Source: CAXMST01 sp963700785
GTDB lineage: Bacteria; Actinomycetota; Thermoleophilia; Solirubrobacterales; 70-9
NCBI GenBank assembly: GCA_963700785.1
Contig: CAVOYZ010000011.1
Span: 1-64,000, forward strand
Length of the DNA stretch: 64,000 nt
Reading direction: 5' to 3'
Shown piece after piece: positions 34,648 to 45,552 of this stretch (within the stretch, counting starts at the first letter, position 1; each line of letters opens with the position of its first letter). The notes beneath the pieces were generated by a model. It did not search any database. It saw nothing but the letters and a program-made list of their open reading frames with translations, and was not told where the DNA came from. The position numbers and the translations under genes were made by a program.

Positions 34648-34659
34648 GCGTTCGCTTAC
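34644..34659. promoter_or_regulatory. Palindromic operator before the ArsR-family gene
   Basis: GTAAGCG-TT-CGCTTAC, a perfect 7-bp inverted repeat. It overlaps the stop codon of the HD gene and touches a TACCAT -10 box (34657-34662) that is 6 nt before GTG 34669. This is a good place for autorepression by the ArsR-type protein. Confidence 0.6.
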
Positions 34660-34668
34660 CATAGGGCC

Positions 34669-34998
34669 GTGATCGATGCGGACTCAACCCTGAAGGCGCT
34701 GGCCGAGCCCCGCCGCAGGGAGATCCTGCGACTGATCGGGGGGCGCGAGCTGAGCGCCGGTGAGGTGGCCGCTCATTTCGACGTCTCGCGGCCGGCGATC
34801 TCCCAGCATCTCGGCGTGTTGCGCGAGGCGGGCCTGGTCAGCGAGCGCCGCGCCGGGGCGAGGCGGCTGTACGCGACGGTCCCCGGCCGGATCGAGGAGC
34901 TGAACGAGTACCTGGCCGGCTTCTGGGAGCAGGGGCTCGGCGCCCTGAAGGCGGCGGCCGAGGCCGAGCAGAGGGGGCTGAGCCGGCGTGGCAGCTGA
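34669..34998 (+). CDS. ArsR-family transcriptional regulator
   Basis: 109-residue winged-helix repressor: TLKALAEPRRREILRLI, then ELSAGEVAAHFDVSRPAISQ (recognition helix), then LREAGLVSERRAGARRLYAT (wing). There is no cysteine metal site, so it is of the non-metal ArsR group that is often paired with SRPBCC proteins. Start GTG 34669. The stop lies 11 bases inside the next gene, which is typical of ArsR-SRPBCC pairs. The palindrome at 34644-34659 is its likely operator. Confidence 0.88.
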   Translation: MIDADSTLKALAEPRRREILRLIGGRELSAGEVAAHFDVSRPAISQHLGVLREAGLVSERRAGARRLYATVPGRIEELNEYLAGFWEQGLGALKAAAEAEQRGLSRRGS

Positions 34999-35452
34999 GC
35001 CCGTCGAGTGCAGCGTCACGATCGAGGCGGCGCCCGAGGTGGTCTTCCCGTACCTGACCGACCCGGCCCGGATCGTCGAGTGGATGGGCGCGCGAGCGAC
35101 CCTGAACCCGAAGCCGGGCGGCATCTACCGGGTCGAGCTGCCGGTCGGGTTCACGGCCCGAGGCGAGTTCCTCGAGGTCGATCCACCCCGGCGGGTGGTC
35201 TTCAGCTGGGGCTGGGAGCACGAGGGAACGCTGGTTGCACCGGGGGCGAGCACCGTCGAAGTCGACCTCGAGCCGATCGCCGGCGGAACCCGGGTCCTGC
35301 TTCGCCACCACAAGCTCGGCGGCAAGTCGGCCTCGCAGCACCGGGTCGGTTGGCTGCACTACCTCGAGCGCCTCCGGGTCGCGGCCGGCGGCGGCGATCC
35401 GGGCCCGGATCCGGGGCCGACCGTAGCCGAGTCCCAGAGCGACGTTCCCTGA
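34988..35452 (+). CDS. SRPBCC / AHSA1-like protein
   Basis: 154 residues with a helix-grip fold of the activator-of-Hsp90-like group: SVTIEAAPEVVFPYLTDPAR, IVEWMGARATLNPKPGGIYR, GEFLEVDPPRRVVFSWGWE, GGTRVLLRHHKLGG. These proteins bind hydrophobic ligands, and their function in bacteria is mostly unknown. The gene overlaps the ArsR gene (start GTG 34988). The tail after residue 135 is Gly/Pro-rich and not conserved. Confidence 0.8.
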   Translation: MAAEPVECSVTIEAAPEVVFPYLTDPARIVEWMGARATLNPKPGGIYRVELPVGFTARGEFLEVDPPRRVVFSWGWEHEGTLVAPGASTVEVDLEPIAGGTRVLLRHHKLGGKSASQHRVGWLHYLERLRVAAGGGDPGPDPGPTVAESQSDVP

Positions 35453-35511
35453 TCTCGAGGCCCGCCGCCCCGGCGGCCAGAAGCGCGCGATGATCTAGCC
35501 TCAATCTGGCG

Positions 35512-36384
35512 ATGGCTGCTTTCGAGGCGCTCGGTGCGATTGGGCTCTGCGTGGCCGGAGTCGCCTATGCCGTGCGGGCGACGCGACTCGCCGGCGCCGG
35601 CCGCCCGCTGCCGAGCTGGCGGCTCGTCTGCTTCGGCGCCGGAATCGCGGTGCTCGCGATCGCGATCGCCTCACCGCTGGAGGCCCTCGCGGAGGAGCTG
35701 ATCGTCGGCCACATGGTCCAGCACCTGCTGATCATCGACATCGCCGCGCTGCTGATCGTGCTCGGCCTGACCGGCCCGATGCTGCAGCCGCTGCTGGCGG
35801 TCCCCTGGCTGCGCTGGATCCGCGCGCTCTCACACCCGATCGTCTCGTTCGCGCTCTGGGCGGCGATCCTCTACCTCTGGCACGTGCCGGCGCTCTACCA
35901 GGCGGCGACCTTCGACTCGCCGCTCCTGCACGCGGTCGAGCACGCATCGTTCTTCTTCGCCGGCCTCGGCATCTGGCTGTCGCTGATCGGCCCGCTGCCG
36001 AAGCCGGCCTGGTTCGGCACCGGGGCCAAGGTCGTCTACGTCGTCGCCGTACGACTGGTCGGCACCGTGCTCGCGAACGTGCTGATGTGGTCGGGAACGC
36101 CGATCTATCCCGACTACGAGCCGTTCCAGATCGCGCGCGGGGTCGACCCGCTCGCCGATCAGGGCTGGGCGGGGATCGTGATGATGTTCGAGAGCACGGC
36201 GGTCACCGTCGCCGCGCTCGCCTGGCTGTTCCTGCTCTGGGCACGGCAGGACATCGAGCGCCAGGAGCTGCTCGACTACGCGGCCGACCGCGGCGTCGAG
36301 CTCGACCCCGCCCGCGCCGGACGGGCGGTTGCCGCCGGGCAGGGGGAACGGCTGCGAGAGCGGATCGGCAGCGTCAAGCCATGA
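35512..36384 (+). CDS. ctaG: Cytochrome c oxidase assembly factor CtaG (caa3 type)
   Basis: Seven-span membrane protein of the caa3_CtaG family, needed for building aa3/caa3 oxidase. HMVQHLLIIDIAALLIVLG near residue 64 contains the conserved His pair. FALWAAILYLWHVPALYQAA and LLHAVEHASFFFAGLGIWLS carry further membrane-face His residues. At 290 residues it is normal in size. It starts at ATG 35512 and its end overlaps the next gene (ATGA), so the two are coupled. No oxidase subunit genes are in the window. Confidence 0.88.
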   Translation: MAAFEALGAIGLCVAGVAYAVRATRLAGAGRPLPSWRLVCFGAGIAVLAIAIASPLEALAEELIVGHMVQHLLIIDIAALLIVLGLTGPMLQPLLAVPWLRWIRALSHPIVSFALWAAILYLWHVPALYQAATFDSPLLHAVEHASFFFAGLGIWLSLIGPLPKPAWFGTGAKVVYVVAVRLVGTVLANVLMWSGTPIYPDYEPFQIARGVDPLADQGWAGIVMMFESTAVTVAALAWLFLLWARQDIERQELLDYAADRGVELDPARAGRAVAAGQGERLRERIGSVKP

Positions 36385-37877
36385 CCAGCAGCAACCGCTT
36401 CCTCTACGTCTTCATCTTCGTCGTCGGCACCGGCTCGCTCGGTGCCGAGATCGCCGCGGCGCGGCTGATGGCGCCGTTCTTCGGTGCCTCGACGATCGTC
36501 TGGGCGAACACGATCGGGATCGTGCTGGTCGCGCTCAGCATCGGCTACTGGATCGGCGGCAAGATCGCCGACCGGCATCCGCACCAGCGCGGCATGTCGC
36601 TGATGGTGATGGCCGCAGCCACGATGCTGGCGCTGGTCCCGCTCGTCGCCCGGCCGCTGTTCGACGTCTCGGTCGATGCGCTCGATTCGATCTCGGCCGG
36701 CGCCTTCGTCGGCTCGCTGCTCGGGGTCCTGTTCCTGATCGCGGTGCCGGTGACGCTGCTCGGCGCCGCATCGCCGTACGCGATCCGCCTCGCCGTGCCC
36801 GACGTCGAGCACTCGGGCAGCGTCGCCGGGAGGCTGTACGCGGTCTCGACCGCCGGCTCGCTGCTCGGAACCTGGATATCGGCGCTGGTCCTGATTCCGC
36901 TGGTCGGCACCCAGCGCACCTTCATCTGCTTCGCGGCGGCGATCGCCATGGTCGCTGCGGTCGGCCTCGGCAAGCGCTTCTTCGTGGTCCCGGTGGCGCT
37001 CTTCTGCGCGCTGGCGATCCCGGTCGGCACGGTCAAGGCGACCGCTAACGGCGAGGTGATCTACGAGACCGAGACCGAGCACCAGTACGTGCGGGTGGTC
37101 GAGCAGGACGACGGCGATCGGGTGCTGGAACTGAACGAGGGCCAGGCCGTCCACTCGCTGTACCGGCCCGGGACCGTGCTCACCGACAACGTCTGGGACG
37201 GTTACCTGATCCTGCCGTTCGCCGCCCGCAGCGAGCCGCCCCGCCGGATGGCGATCCTCGGCAACGCGGCGGGCACCACCGCCCGGGCGTACGGCAAGTA
37301 CTTCCCGACCACCGAGATCGACGGGGTCGAGATCGACGGCGAGCTGCACGACGTCGGCCGCCGCTTCTTCGCGATGGACGACAACCCGAGGCTGAGCACC
37401 CACACCGCGGACGCCCGGCCCTGGTTGCGGCAGGCGGATCAGCGCTACGACGTGATCATGGTCGACGCCTACCGCCAGCCCTACATCCCGTTCTACCTGG
37501 CGACGAAGGAGTTCTTCGAGCTGGTCAAGGCGCGACTCGCGCCCGGCGGCGCGGTGGTCGTCAACGCCGGCCACCCGGAGGGCAACGACGACCTCGAGAC
37601 GGTGCTCGGCTCGACCATGGCGGCGGTCTTCCCGACCGTGATCCGCGATCCCAAGGAGGACACGAACACGCTGCTGCTCGGCACCGAGGGGCCCGCGTCC
37701 GGGGAGATCCTCGAGGACTCGCTGCCGGACCTGCCGCCCGACCTGCGGGCGCTCGCCGCGCTCGAGGCCGCCAAGATCGGCCCGCGGTTGCCGGGCAGCG
37801 AGGTCTACACCGATGACCGGGCCCCGGTCGAGTGGCTGATCGACCGGTCGATCCTCGGCTACGCCGGGGAGAACTGA
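36381..37877 (+). CDS. Membrane-fused spermidine-synthase-like protein
   Basis: 498 residues. The N-terminal ~220 residues form about seven membrane helices (FLYVFIFVVGTGSLGAEIAA, VWANTIGIVLVALSIGYWIG, LLGVLFLIAVPVTLLGAASP). The C-terminal part is an aminopropyltransferase-like Rossmann domain: MAILGNAAGTTARAYGKYFP, then EIDGVEIDGEL and YDVIMVDAYRQPYIPFYLAT. The core motif has GNAAGTT where classic spermidine synthases have GGGDG, so the substrate may differ. It is coupled to ctaG and followed by ahcY, which handles S-adenosylhomocysteine. Confidence 0.82.
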   Translation: MTSSNRFLYVFIFVVGTGSLGAEIAAARLMAPFFGASTIVWANTIGIVLVALSIGYWIGGKIADRHPHQRGMSLMVMAAATMLALVPLVARPLFDVSVDALDSISAGAFVGSLLGVLFLIAVPVTLLGAASPYAIRLAVPDVEHSGSVAGRLYAVSTAGSLLGTWISALVLIPLVGTQRTFICFAAAIAMVAAVGLGKRFFVVPVALFCALAIPVGTVKATANGEVIYETETEHQYVRVVEQDDGDRVLELNEGQAVHSLYRPGTVLTDNVWDGYLILPFAARSEPPRRMAILGNAAGTTARAYGKYFPTTEIDGVEIDGELHDVGRRFFAMDDNPRLSTHTADARPWLRQADQRYDVIMVDAYRQPYIPFYLATKEFFELVKARLAPGGAVVVNAGHPEGNDDLETVLGSTMAAVFPTVIRDPKEDTNTLLLGTEGPASGEILEDSLPDLPPDLRALAALEAAKIGPRLPGSEVYTDDRAPVEWLIDRSILGYAGEN

Positions 37878-37966
37878 GCGGGAGCTCCGGCGATGCGGTC
37901 GGGTTGCAAGACTGTGATCCGCGCGTCACGACCCGCGCCCCAGAAACCGAGAAGGAGACGCCAGCG

Positions 37967-39433
<1,467 letters not shown>

Positions 39434-39487
39434 ACCGGCGCCGATCCGGCGGTCGGCCGCGCCGGCGGCGTGGCCCGCTCGGAGGAG

Positions 39488-39916
39488 CTAGCGGTCGGGC
39501 GTGTGCGGAAGGGTGGTGTGGCCGCGGCCGGCGTGGTCGAAGCCGAGCAGGTTGCCCTGCGGGTTGTCGCGGTCACCGTGGTGGTAGGCGCGAATCTCAG
39601 CGATCAGCCCGTCCCGCAGGACGAACCATTCGGTGCCCCGGTTCAGGCGCCGCTCGCCGGACTCCCGATCCCTCCAGGTCATCGTCCATTCGATCACCAC
39701 CTCGTCGCCCTGCTCGATTGCGTGCTCCAGATGCCAGCGGCCGTCGAGATTGGCGATCGCCCAGCGCGCGTTCTCGGCGATTTCCCGGCCACGGTGAGGA
39801 CCGAGGCGGGTGTAGTAGTGGGACGCGTCCGGCGTGAAGTGGGCCGCGATCGCGTCCGCATCGGCCGTGTTGAGCGACTCGTAGTACCCCTGGACCCGTT
39901 CGAGGTTGGCGCCCAT
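39488..39916 (-). CDS. NTF2-like (SnoaL-type) protein
   Basis: 142 residues. VQGYYESLNTADADAIAAHF at the N-terminus, then HYYTRLGPHRGREIAENARW and EWTMTWRDRESGERRLNRGT, then EWFVLRDGLIAEIRAYHHG: the standard NTF2-like/SnoaL helix-strand order with a polar pocket. It may be an isomerase, a hydrolase or only ligand-binding. TAGGCT (minus, 39923-39928) is 6 nt before ATG 39916. It is convergent with ahcY. The 200-bp gap behind it (39917-40118) holds only this promoter. Confidence 0.7.
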   Translation of the reverse strand: MGANLERVQGYYESLNTADADAIAAHFTPDASHYYTRLGPHRGREIAENARWAIANLDGRWHLEHAIEQGDEVVIEWTMTWRDRESGERRLNRGTEWFVLRDGLIAEIRAYHHGDRDNPQGNLLGFDHAGRGHTTLPHTPDR

Positions 39917-40118
39917 CGGACAAGCCTAGCCGGGCCGCCGGGCCGGGCTCGCTCAGGGCGGCGGCCGCCGTCGCTCCTCAGGGTGCTCGGGGCGACCGCG
40001 GGCGGCGCGCAGCAGCGCGGCGCAGAGGTCGGCCGCGAAGGCCACCGCCCGCCCGACCGGCCCGGTCACGGCCCGGGCTGTGAATCGATCGCGGGCGCTC
40101 GCCCGGGCTCGGCCCATC

Positions 40119-41255
40119 TCAACCGGCGCTGAGCTGCACCAGGTCCCGCTCGGGCTCGATTCCCCAAGCGCGCGCGACCTCGGCCAGATCGGGACTGACC
40201 GGCCAGCGATCCGGGCGCTCCGGCCCCTCGTGCTCGGGGCTGGCGCCCTTCAGCGCCATGCAGCCGGTGTTGTCACCGATGCGGCGGACCTCGGCGACGT
40301 CGTCGGCGCTGAGCGGGCTCCGCGCCGGGAGCGCTGCAAGCTCCGCCCGCTTGTCCTCGATCGGGATCGCGCCCGGGCCAAGCTCCTGGATCAGCGTTGG
40401 CGCGACGCACTCGACCGCCGGTTGCGCCAGGTTCCAGCAGCACGCGAGCTGCATCGGGGTCAGGCCGCTGCGCTCGATCAGCGGGCCCAGGGCCTCGAGC
40501 TTGCGGGCACCCTCCTCGACCCAGCCCTGGGGCCGGAAGCGGCGGTGGTCCCACTCGGCGAACTCGTGCCCCGGCCGCACGTCCCCCCAGAACAGGCCGC
40601 CGTAGTCGACGACCCGGGTGATCAGCTTGATTCCCTCGGCCGTGGCGGCCTCGAGCACCAGCTCGCCCGGCCAGGGCTCGAACGGGTTGAGAATCACCAT
40701 CGCCCAGTCGAGCCGCTCGCCGTAGCGCCGGAAGCAGTCGAGGAGGTCGAGCGTGAACCCGTTCGCGGGCCCGGGGGCGACGCCGATCGCCCCGGTCAGG
40801 CCCTCCTCGCGCAGCCCGGCCATCGCATCCCAGACCCGCTCGGAGGTGTAGCCGGTCCGGTCGGGGTTGTGGAGCAGCAGCAGGTCGAGCCGATCGACGC
40901 CGAGTCGCTCCAGCGAGCGCTCGGTGGCCATCCGCAGGTAGTCGCCGTAGTGCTCGGGGCTGCGCAGGCGCGGATCGGTGAACCGCGGGAAGCCCTTCGG
41001 CCCGTCGCGCTCGCCCTCGTAGAAATCGTGTCCGACCGCCCCGACCAGCGAGTATTCCGAGCGGGCGGCGCCGGCGAGCGCGCTGCCGAGCAGCCGATCG
41101 GCGTCCCCCTGGCCGTAGGTGTCCGCGGTGATCACGGTGTCGATCCCGGCGCCGGGCGTGAGCAGCGATCGCAGTCGCTCCTCGGCGAGCTCGTCGCCGA
41201 AATGCATGAAGCGGCCGCCGCTCCAGGTTCCGATCGCGGTTCGTCCGGGTTGCAC
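40119..41255 (-). CDS. Aldo/keto reductase family protein
   Basis: 378 residues, TIM barrel. Family marks: IDTVITADTYGQGDADRLLG (Asp/Tyr of the active site), VDRLDLLLLHNPDRTGYTSE with the conserved catalytic His, and the NADP-binding C-terminal region (AIPIEDKRAELAALP). It is longer than the usual ~320 residues, with an insertion near residues 205-250 (WGDVRPGHEFAEWDHRRFR). The substrate is unknown. GTG start; TAACGT (41263-41268, minus) is 7 nt upstream. It shares a 71-bp intergenic region with the divergent tig gene. Confidence 0.82.
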   Translation of the reverse strand: MQPGRTAIGTWSGGRFMHFGDELAEERLRSLLTPGAGIDTVITADTYGQGDADRLLGSALAGAARSEYSLVGAVGHDFYEGERDGPKGFPRFTDPRLRSPEHYGDYLRMATERSLERLGVDRLDLLLLHNPDRTGYTSERVWDAMAGLREEGLTGAIGVAPGPANGFTLDLLDCFRRYGERLDWAMVILNPFEPWPGELVLEAATAEGIKLITRVVDYGGLFWGDVRPGHEFAEWDHRRFRPQGWVEEGARKLEALGPLIERSGLTPMQLACCWNLAQPAVECVAPTLIQELGPGAIPIEDKRAELAALPARSPLSADDVAEVRRIGDNTGCMALKGASPEHEGPERPDRWPVSPDLAEVARAWGIEPERDLVQLSAG

Positions 41256-41326
41256 GGGCGAAACGTTAGCCGGGCTGCGCGCGGCTGGGACCTCGGGCCG
41301 GCTGCGCGCGCCCTAAGCTCTCGGCG
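41256..41326. promoter_or_regulatory. Divergent leaderless promoters, aldo/keto reductase and tig
   Basis: TAACGT at 41263-41268 (minus) and TAAGCT at 41314-41319 (plus) are each exactly 7 nt before a GTG start, with no ribosome site for either. Confidence 0.55.
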
Positions 41327-42760
41327 GTGAACACAAGCACCGAGAGGATCAACCCGTCCCGCGTCAAGATCAGCGCCGAGGTCGGGGCGGAGGACGTCGC
41401 CAAGCAACTCGACCGCGCCGCCCGTCGGCTCGGGGGTGAGCTCAGGCTGCCCGGCTTCCGCAAGGGCAAGGTCCCGCCCCAGCTGGTGATTCAGCGGGTC
41501 GGTCGCGAGGCGGTCTTCGAGCAGGCGCTCCGCGAGTCGTTGCCCGACTGGTACGAGCGGGCGATCCTCAGCTCCGGGGTCAGCCCGATCGGCGAGCCGG
41601 AGCTCGACGTTGCCGACGTGCCGTCCGAGGGTGAGGGGCTGAGCTTCTCGATCGAGATCTCGGTCCGCCCGCCCGCCGAGCTCGGCGACTACAGGGGGAT
41701 CGAGGTCGGCAAGGCCGAGCCGGAGGTGCCCGACGGTGCGGTCGACGCCGAGCTCGACCGGATCCGCGAGAGCATCGCTTCGCTGGCGCCGGTCGAGCGT
41801 GCGGCGGCCGCCGGCGACCACCTGCTGATCGACTTCACCGGTGAGGTCGACGGGGAGGAGTTCGAGGGCGGCAAGGCGACCGACTATCTGCTCGAGCTCG
41901 GCTCGAACTCGCTGATCGACGGCTTCGAGGAGGGATTGATCGGGGCCTCCGCGGACGATCAGCGCGAGGTCGAGGTCACCTTTCCCGAGGAGTACCAGGC
42001 GGAGCAGCTCGCCGGCAAGCAGGCCGTCTTTCACGTCACCGTCAAGGAGGTCCGCGAGAAGCAGCTGCCCGACGCCGACGACGACTTCGCCGCCGACAAC
42101 TCCGACTTCGACACGCTCGAGGAGCTGCGGGCAGACATCGAGCACAGGATCCTGCACTCCCAGGAGCACCAGGTGGAGAACGAGTTCCGCGAGGCGGTTC
42201 TCGACGCGGCGGTCGCGAAGGCGAAGCTCGAGCTTCCCGAGGAGTTGATCGACGCCCGCGCGGAGGAGGTCTGGGACCGCATCGAGCGCCAGATCAAGTC
42301 GAGCGGCATGGAGCCGGAGATGTACCTGCAGATGCAGGGCAAGACCCGCGAGGAGGCGATTGCCGAGGCACGGCCCGACGCCGAGCGCGGACTGCGTCGC
42401 GAGGCCGTGCTCGAGGCCGTGGTCGAGGCCGAGGGCATCGAGGTCAGCGAGTCGGAGATGCTCGAGGCGCTGGAGCCGCCGGCCGGCGAGAAGGGCAAGC
42501 CCGAGAAGCTGCTCGAGCGGCTGCGTCGCGAGGGGCGCGAGCCGCTGCTGATCGAGGAGATCCAGCTGCGCAAGGCGGCCGAGGTGCTGATCGCTGCCGC
42601 GACGCCGATTCCCGTGGCCCGGGCGGAGGCGCGCGAGAAGATCTGGACGCCCGAGGCCGACGCGCCGGCGGGTGAGGGCGAGCTGTGGACGCCCGGCGGC
42701 GATGATCTCGACGCCGGAGAGAAGACCACCGCCGTCGCCGAGGAGGACGAGGAGGCGTAG
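41327..42760 (+). CDS. tig: Trigger factor
   Basis: Ribosome-bound chaperone with prolyl isomerase activity. The N-terminal ribosome-binding loop has GFRKGKVPPQLV near residue 43. The FKBP-type domain spans about 150-245 (DHLLIDFTGEVDGEEFEGGK, then LIGASADDQREVEVTFPEEY). The C-terminal substrate cradle is helical, with a long acidic tail (AVAEEDEEA). 477 residues is slightly longer than average. Start GTG 41327. In many bacteria it precedes clpP-clpX as here, with one exported-protein gene on the other strand between. Confidence 0.95.
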   Translation: MNTSTERINPSRVKISAEVGAEDVAKQLDRAARRLGGELRLPGFRKGKVPPQLVIQRVGREAVFEQALRESLPDWYERAILSSGVSPIGEPELDVADVPSEGEGLSFSIEISVRPPAELGDYRGIEVGKAEPEVPDGAVDAELDRIRESIASLAPVERAAAAGDHLLIDFTGEVDGEEFEGGKATDYLLELGSNSLIDGFEEGLIGASADDQREVEVTFPEEYQAEQLAGKQAVFHVTVKEVREKQLPDADDDFAADNSDFDTLEELRADIEHRILHSQEHQVENEFREAVLDAAVAKAKLELPEELIDARAEEVWDRIERQIKSSGMEPEMYLQMQGKTREEAIAEARPDAERGLRREAVLEAVVEAEGIEVSESEMLEALEPPAGEKGKPEKLLERLRREGREPLLIEEIQLRKAAEVLIAAATPIPVARAEAREKIWTPEADAPAGEGELWTPGGDDLDAGEKTTAVAEEDEEA

Positions 42761-42771
42761 CCGCGTCGCTC

Positions 42772-42794
42772 GGCCGCGGCGGCGCGCCGCGGCC
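42772..42794. terminator. Bidirectional hairpin between tig and the exported-protein gene
   Basis: Perfect 10-bp stem GGCCGCGGCG / CGCCGCGGCC with a 3-base loop, between two convergent genes and close to both stop codons. Confidence 0.7.
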
Positions 42795-42799
42795 GGCGG

Positions 42800-43231
42800 T
42801 CAGCCGCGCGTCTTGGCGGTCCTGAACTTCTGCTTCGCGACCCGGCAGCTCATGCCGTCGCTGTCGAAGTCGTTGGTCCTGATGTAGCCGGAGACCTGCT
42901 TGCCCCGCTTGCGCACCGTGCCCGAGATCGTCAGCTTCGAGCCGTCAGGGTTCTTCAGGCGCTCCTTGAAGTTGCCCTTCTTCGTCACCCGCGTCGGGTT
43001 CAGCGACGTGAACTCGAACAGGAACTCGCCCGTATCGCACCTGGTCGGGACCCCCGTGGCGCGGAACGCGCTGAGCTTTGTCGGGCGGCCCTTCTTGATC
43101 CCGATCCGCAGCGTCACCGTCGAGTCGGGCACGCCGACGACGGCGCCGCTGTGGCGGATCTTCTTGCTCCCTGCAGATGCCGGTGCGGCCGCGATCAGCA
43201 GCAGCAGGCAGACGATCAATGCTCTCTTCAT
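42800..43231 (-). CDS. Exported basic protein, function unknown
   Basis: 143 residues with a clean signal peptide (LIVCLLLLIAAAPASA). The mature protein is basic and beta-rich (SGAVVGVPDSTVTLRIGIKK, LTISGTVRKRGKQVSGYIRT) with cysteines at TRCDTG and MSCRVAK, probably one disulfide. The pattern is that of small exported beta-sandwich proteins frequent in this lineage. It sits on the opposite strand between tig and clpP. Confidence 0.68.
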   Translation of the reverse strand: MKRALIVCLLLLIAAAPASAGSKKIRHSGAVVGVPDSTVTLRIGIKKGRPTKLSAFRATGVPTRCDTGEFLFEFTSLNPTRVTKKGNFKERLKNPDGSKLTISGTVRKRGKQVSGYIRTNDFDSDGMSCRVAKQKFRTAKTRG

Positions 43232-43345
43232 GCGCTGGTCCCTGTTCAGTTGTCCCCGGCTGCCGTGCCTGACGGCGGGCGGCTGCTTCGCAGTCTGCCA
43301 TGCCCGCGCAGCGATCGATCCCGCGGACCCGCCGATCGGCTTCTA

Positions 43346-43351
43346 TAGACT
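43346..43351 (+). promoter_or_regulatory. -10 box TAGACT of clpP
   Basis: TAGACT lies 8 nt before ATG 43360 with no ribosome site between. Confidence 0.5.
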
Positions 43352-43359
43352 GCCCCGCG

Positions 43360-43947
43360 ATGAGCCCGATGGTTCCGATGGTGGTCGAGCAGACCTCGCG
43401 CGGCGAGCGCGCCTTCGACATCTACTCGCGCCTGCTCAACGAGCGAATCATCTTCCTCGGGACCCCGGTCACCGAGGACATCGCCAATCTGGTCGTCGCG
43501 CAGCTGATCCACCTCGAGTCCGAGGACCCGGACAAGGACATCTCGATGTACATCAACTCGCCCGGCGGGTCGGTCTACGCCGGCCTCGCGATCTACGACA
43601 CGATGCAGTACATCAAGCCCAGCGTGCAGACGATCTGCGTCGGGATCGCGATGAGCATGGGCGCGCTGCTGCTCACCGGAGGCGAGAAGGGCAAGCGGAT
43701 GGCGACTCCGAACTCGAAGATCCTGATCCATCAGGTCTCCTCGACCGGGATCGGCGGCCAGGCGACCGACATCGAGATCCACGCCCGCGAGATCATCGAG
43801 ACCCGCAAGCGGCTCGACGAGATCATCGCCGACCACACCGGACAGGACCTCGAGAAGGTGTCGACGGATACCGATCGCGACTACTTCATGAGCGCGCCCG
43901 AGGCGGTCGAGTACGGGCTGATCGACAACGTGATCGAGAACCGCTAG
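43360..43947 (+). CDS. clpP: ATP-dependent Clp protease proteolytic subunit
   Basis: 195-residue serine peptidase that forms the barrel of the Clp protease. The triad is intact: Ser in GIAMSMGALLLTGG, His in SKILIHQVSS, and Asp in the following helix region (LEKVSTDTDRDYFMSAPEAV). INSPGGSVYAGLAIYDTMQY is the substrate-groove segment. It starts at ATG 43360. A 204-bp gap separates it from clpX, which has its own ribosome site. Actinobacteria often have two clpP genes; only one is in this window. Confidence 0.96.
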   Translation: MSPMVPMVVEQTSRGERAFDIYSRLLNERIIFLGTPVTEDIANLVVAQLIHLESEDPDKDISMYINSPGGSVYAGLAIYDTMQYIKPSVQTICVGIAMSMGALLLTGGEKGKRMATPNSKILIHQVSSTGIGGQATDIEIHAREIIETRKRLDEIIADHTGQDLEKVSTDTDRDYFMSAPEAVEYGLIDNVIENR

Positions 43948-44151
43948 CCGACCGGAGGCGGGCGTATCTCCGGCTCGCTGCCGCGGAGCGAATCCAGGGG
44001 TCCTTCGGGGGCGTGGCGAGAAGCTTGCAGCCGCTCGGGCTTGAAGGGACGGGGGGCTCGGCCGAGTAACAGGTAGGACCGATCCGGCCGGCGCGGTTCC
44101 GTAACCTTCGATTCGCCGCCGGGGATGCCCCGACTCGAAGGGAGAACCCAC

Positions 44152-45450
<1,299 letters not shown>

Positions 45451-45552
45451 GCCGAGCTGCTGCGCGGCGGCCCGCCCGCCCCGCCCGCCTCGGGCCGATC
45501 GTCTGGCCGCCCTCCCGCGGGCCCAGCGGCCGCGACTAAACTCGCGCCTCCC

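Noticed and set aside
37878..37966. SAH riboswitch ahead of ahcY
   Set aside because: The 89-base leader has a clear ribosome site but I cannot fit the conserved SAH-riboswitch core to it. A covariance-model search would settle this.
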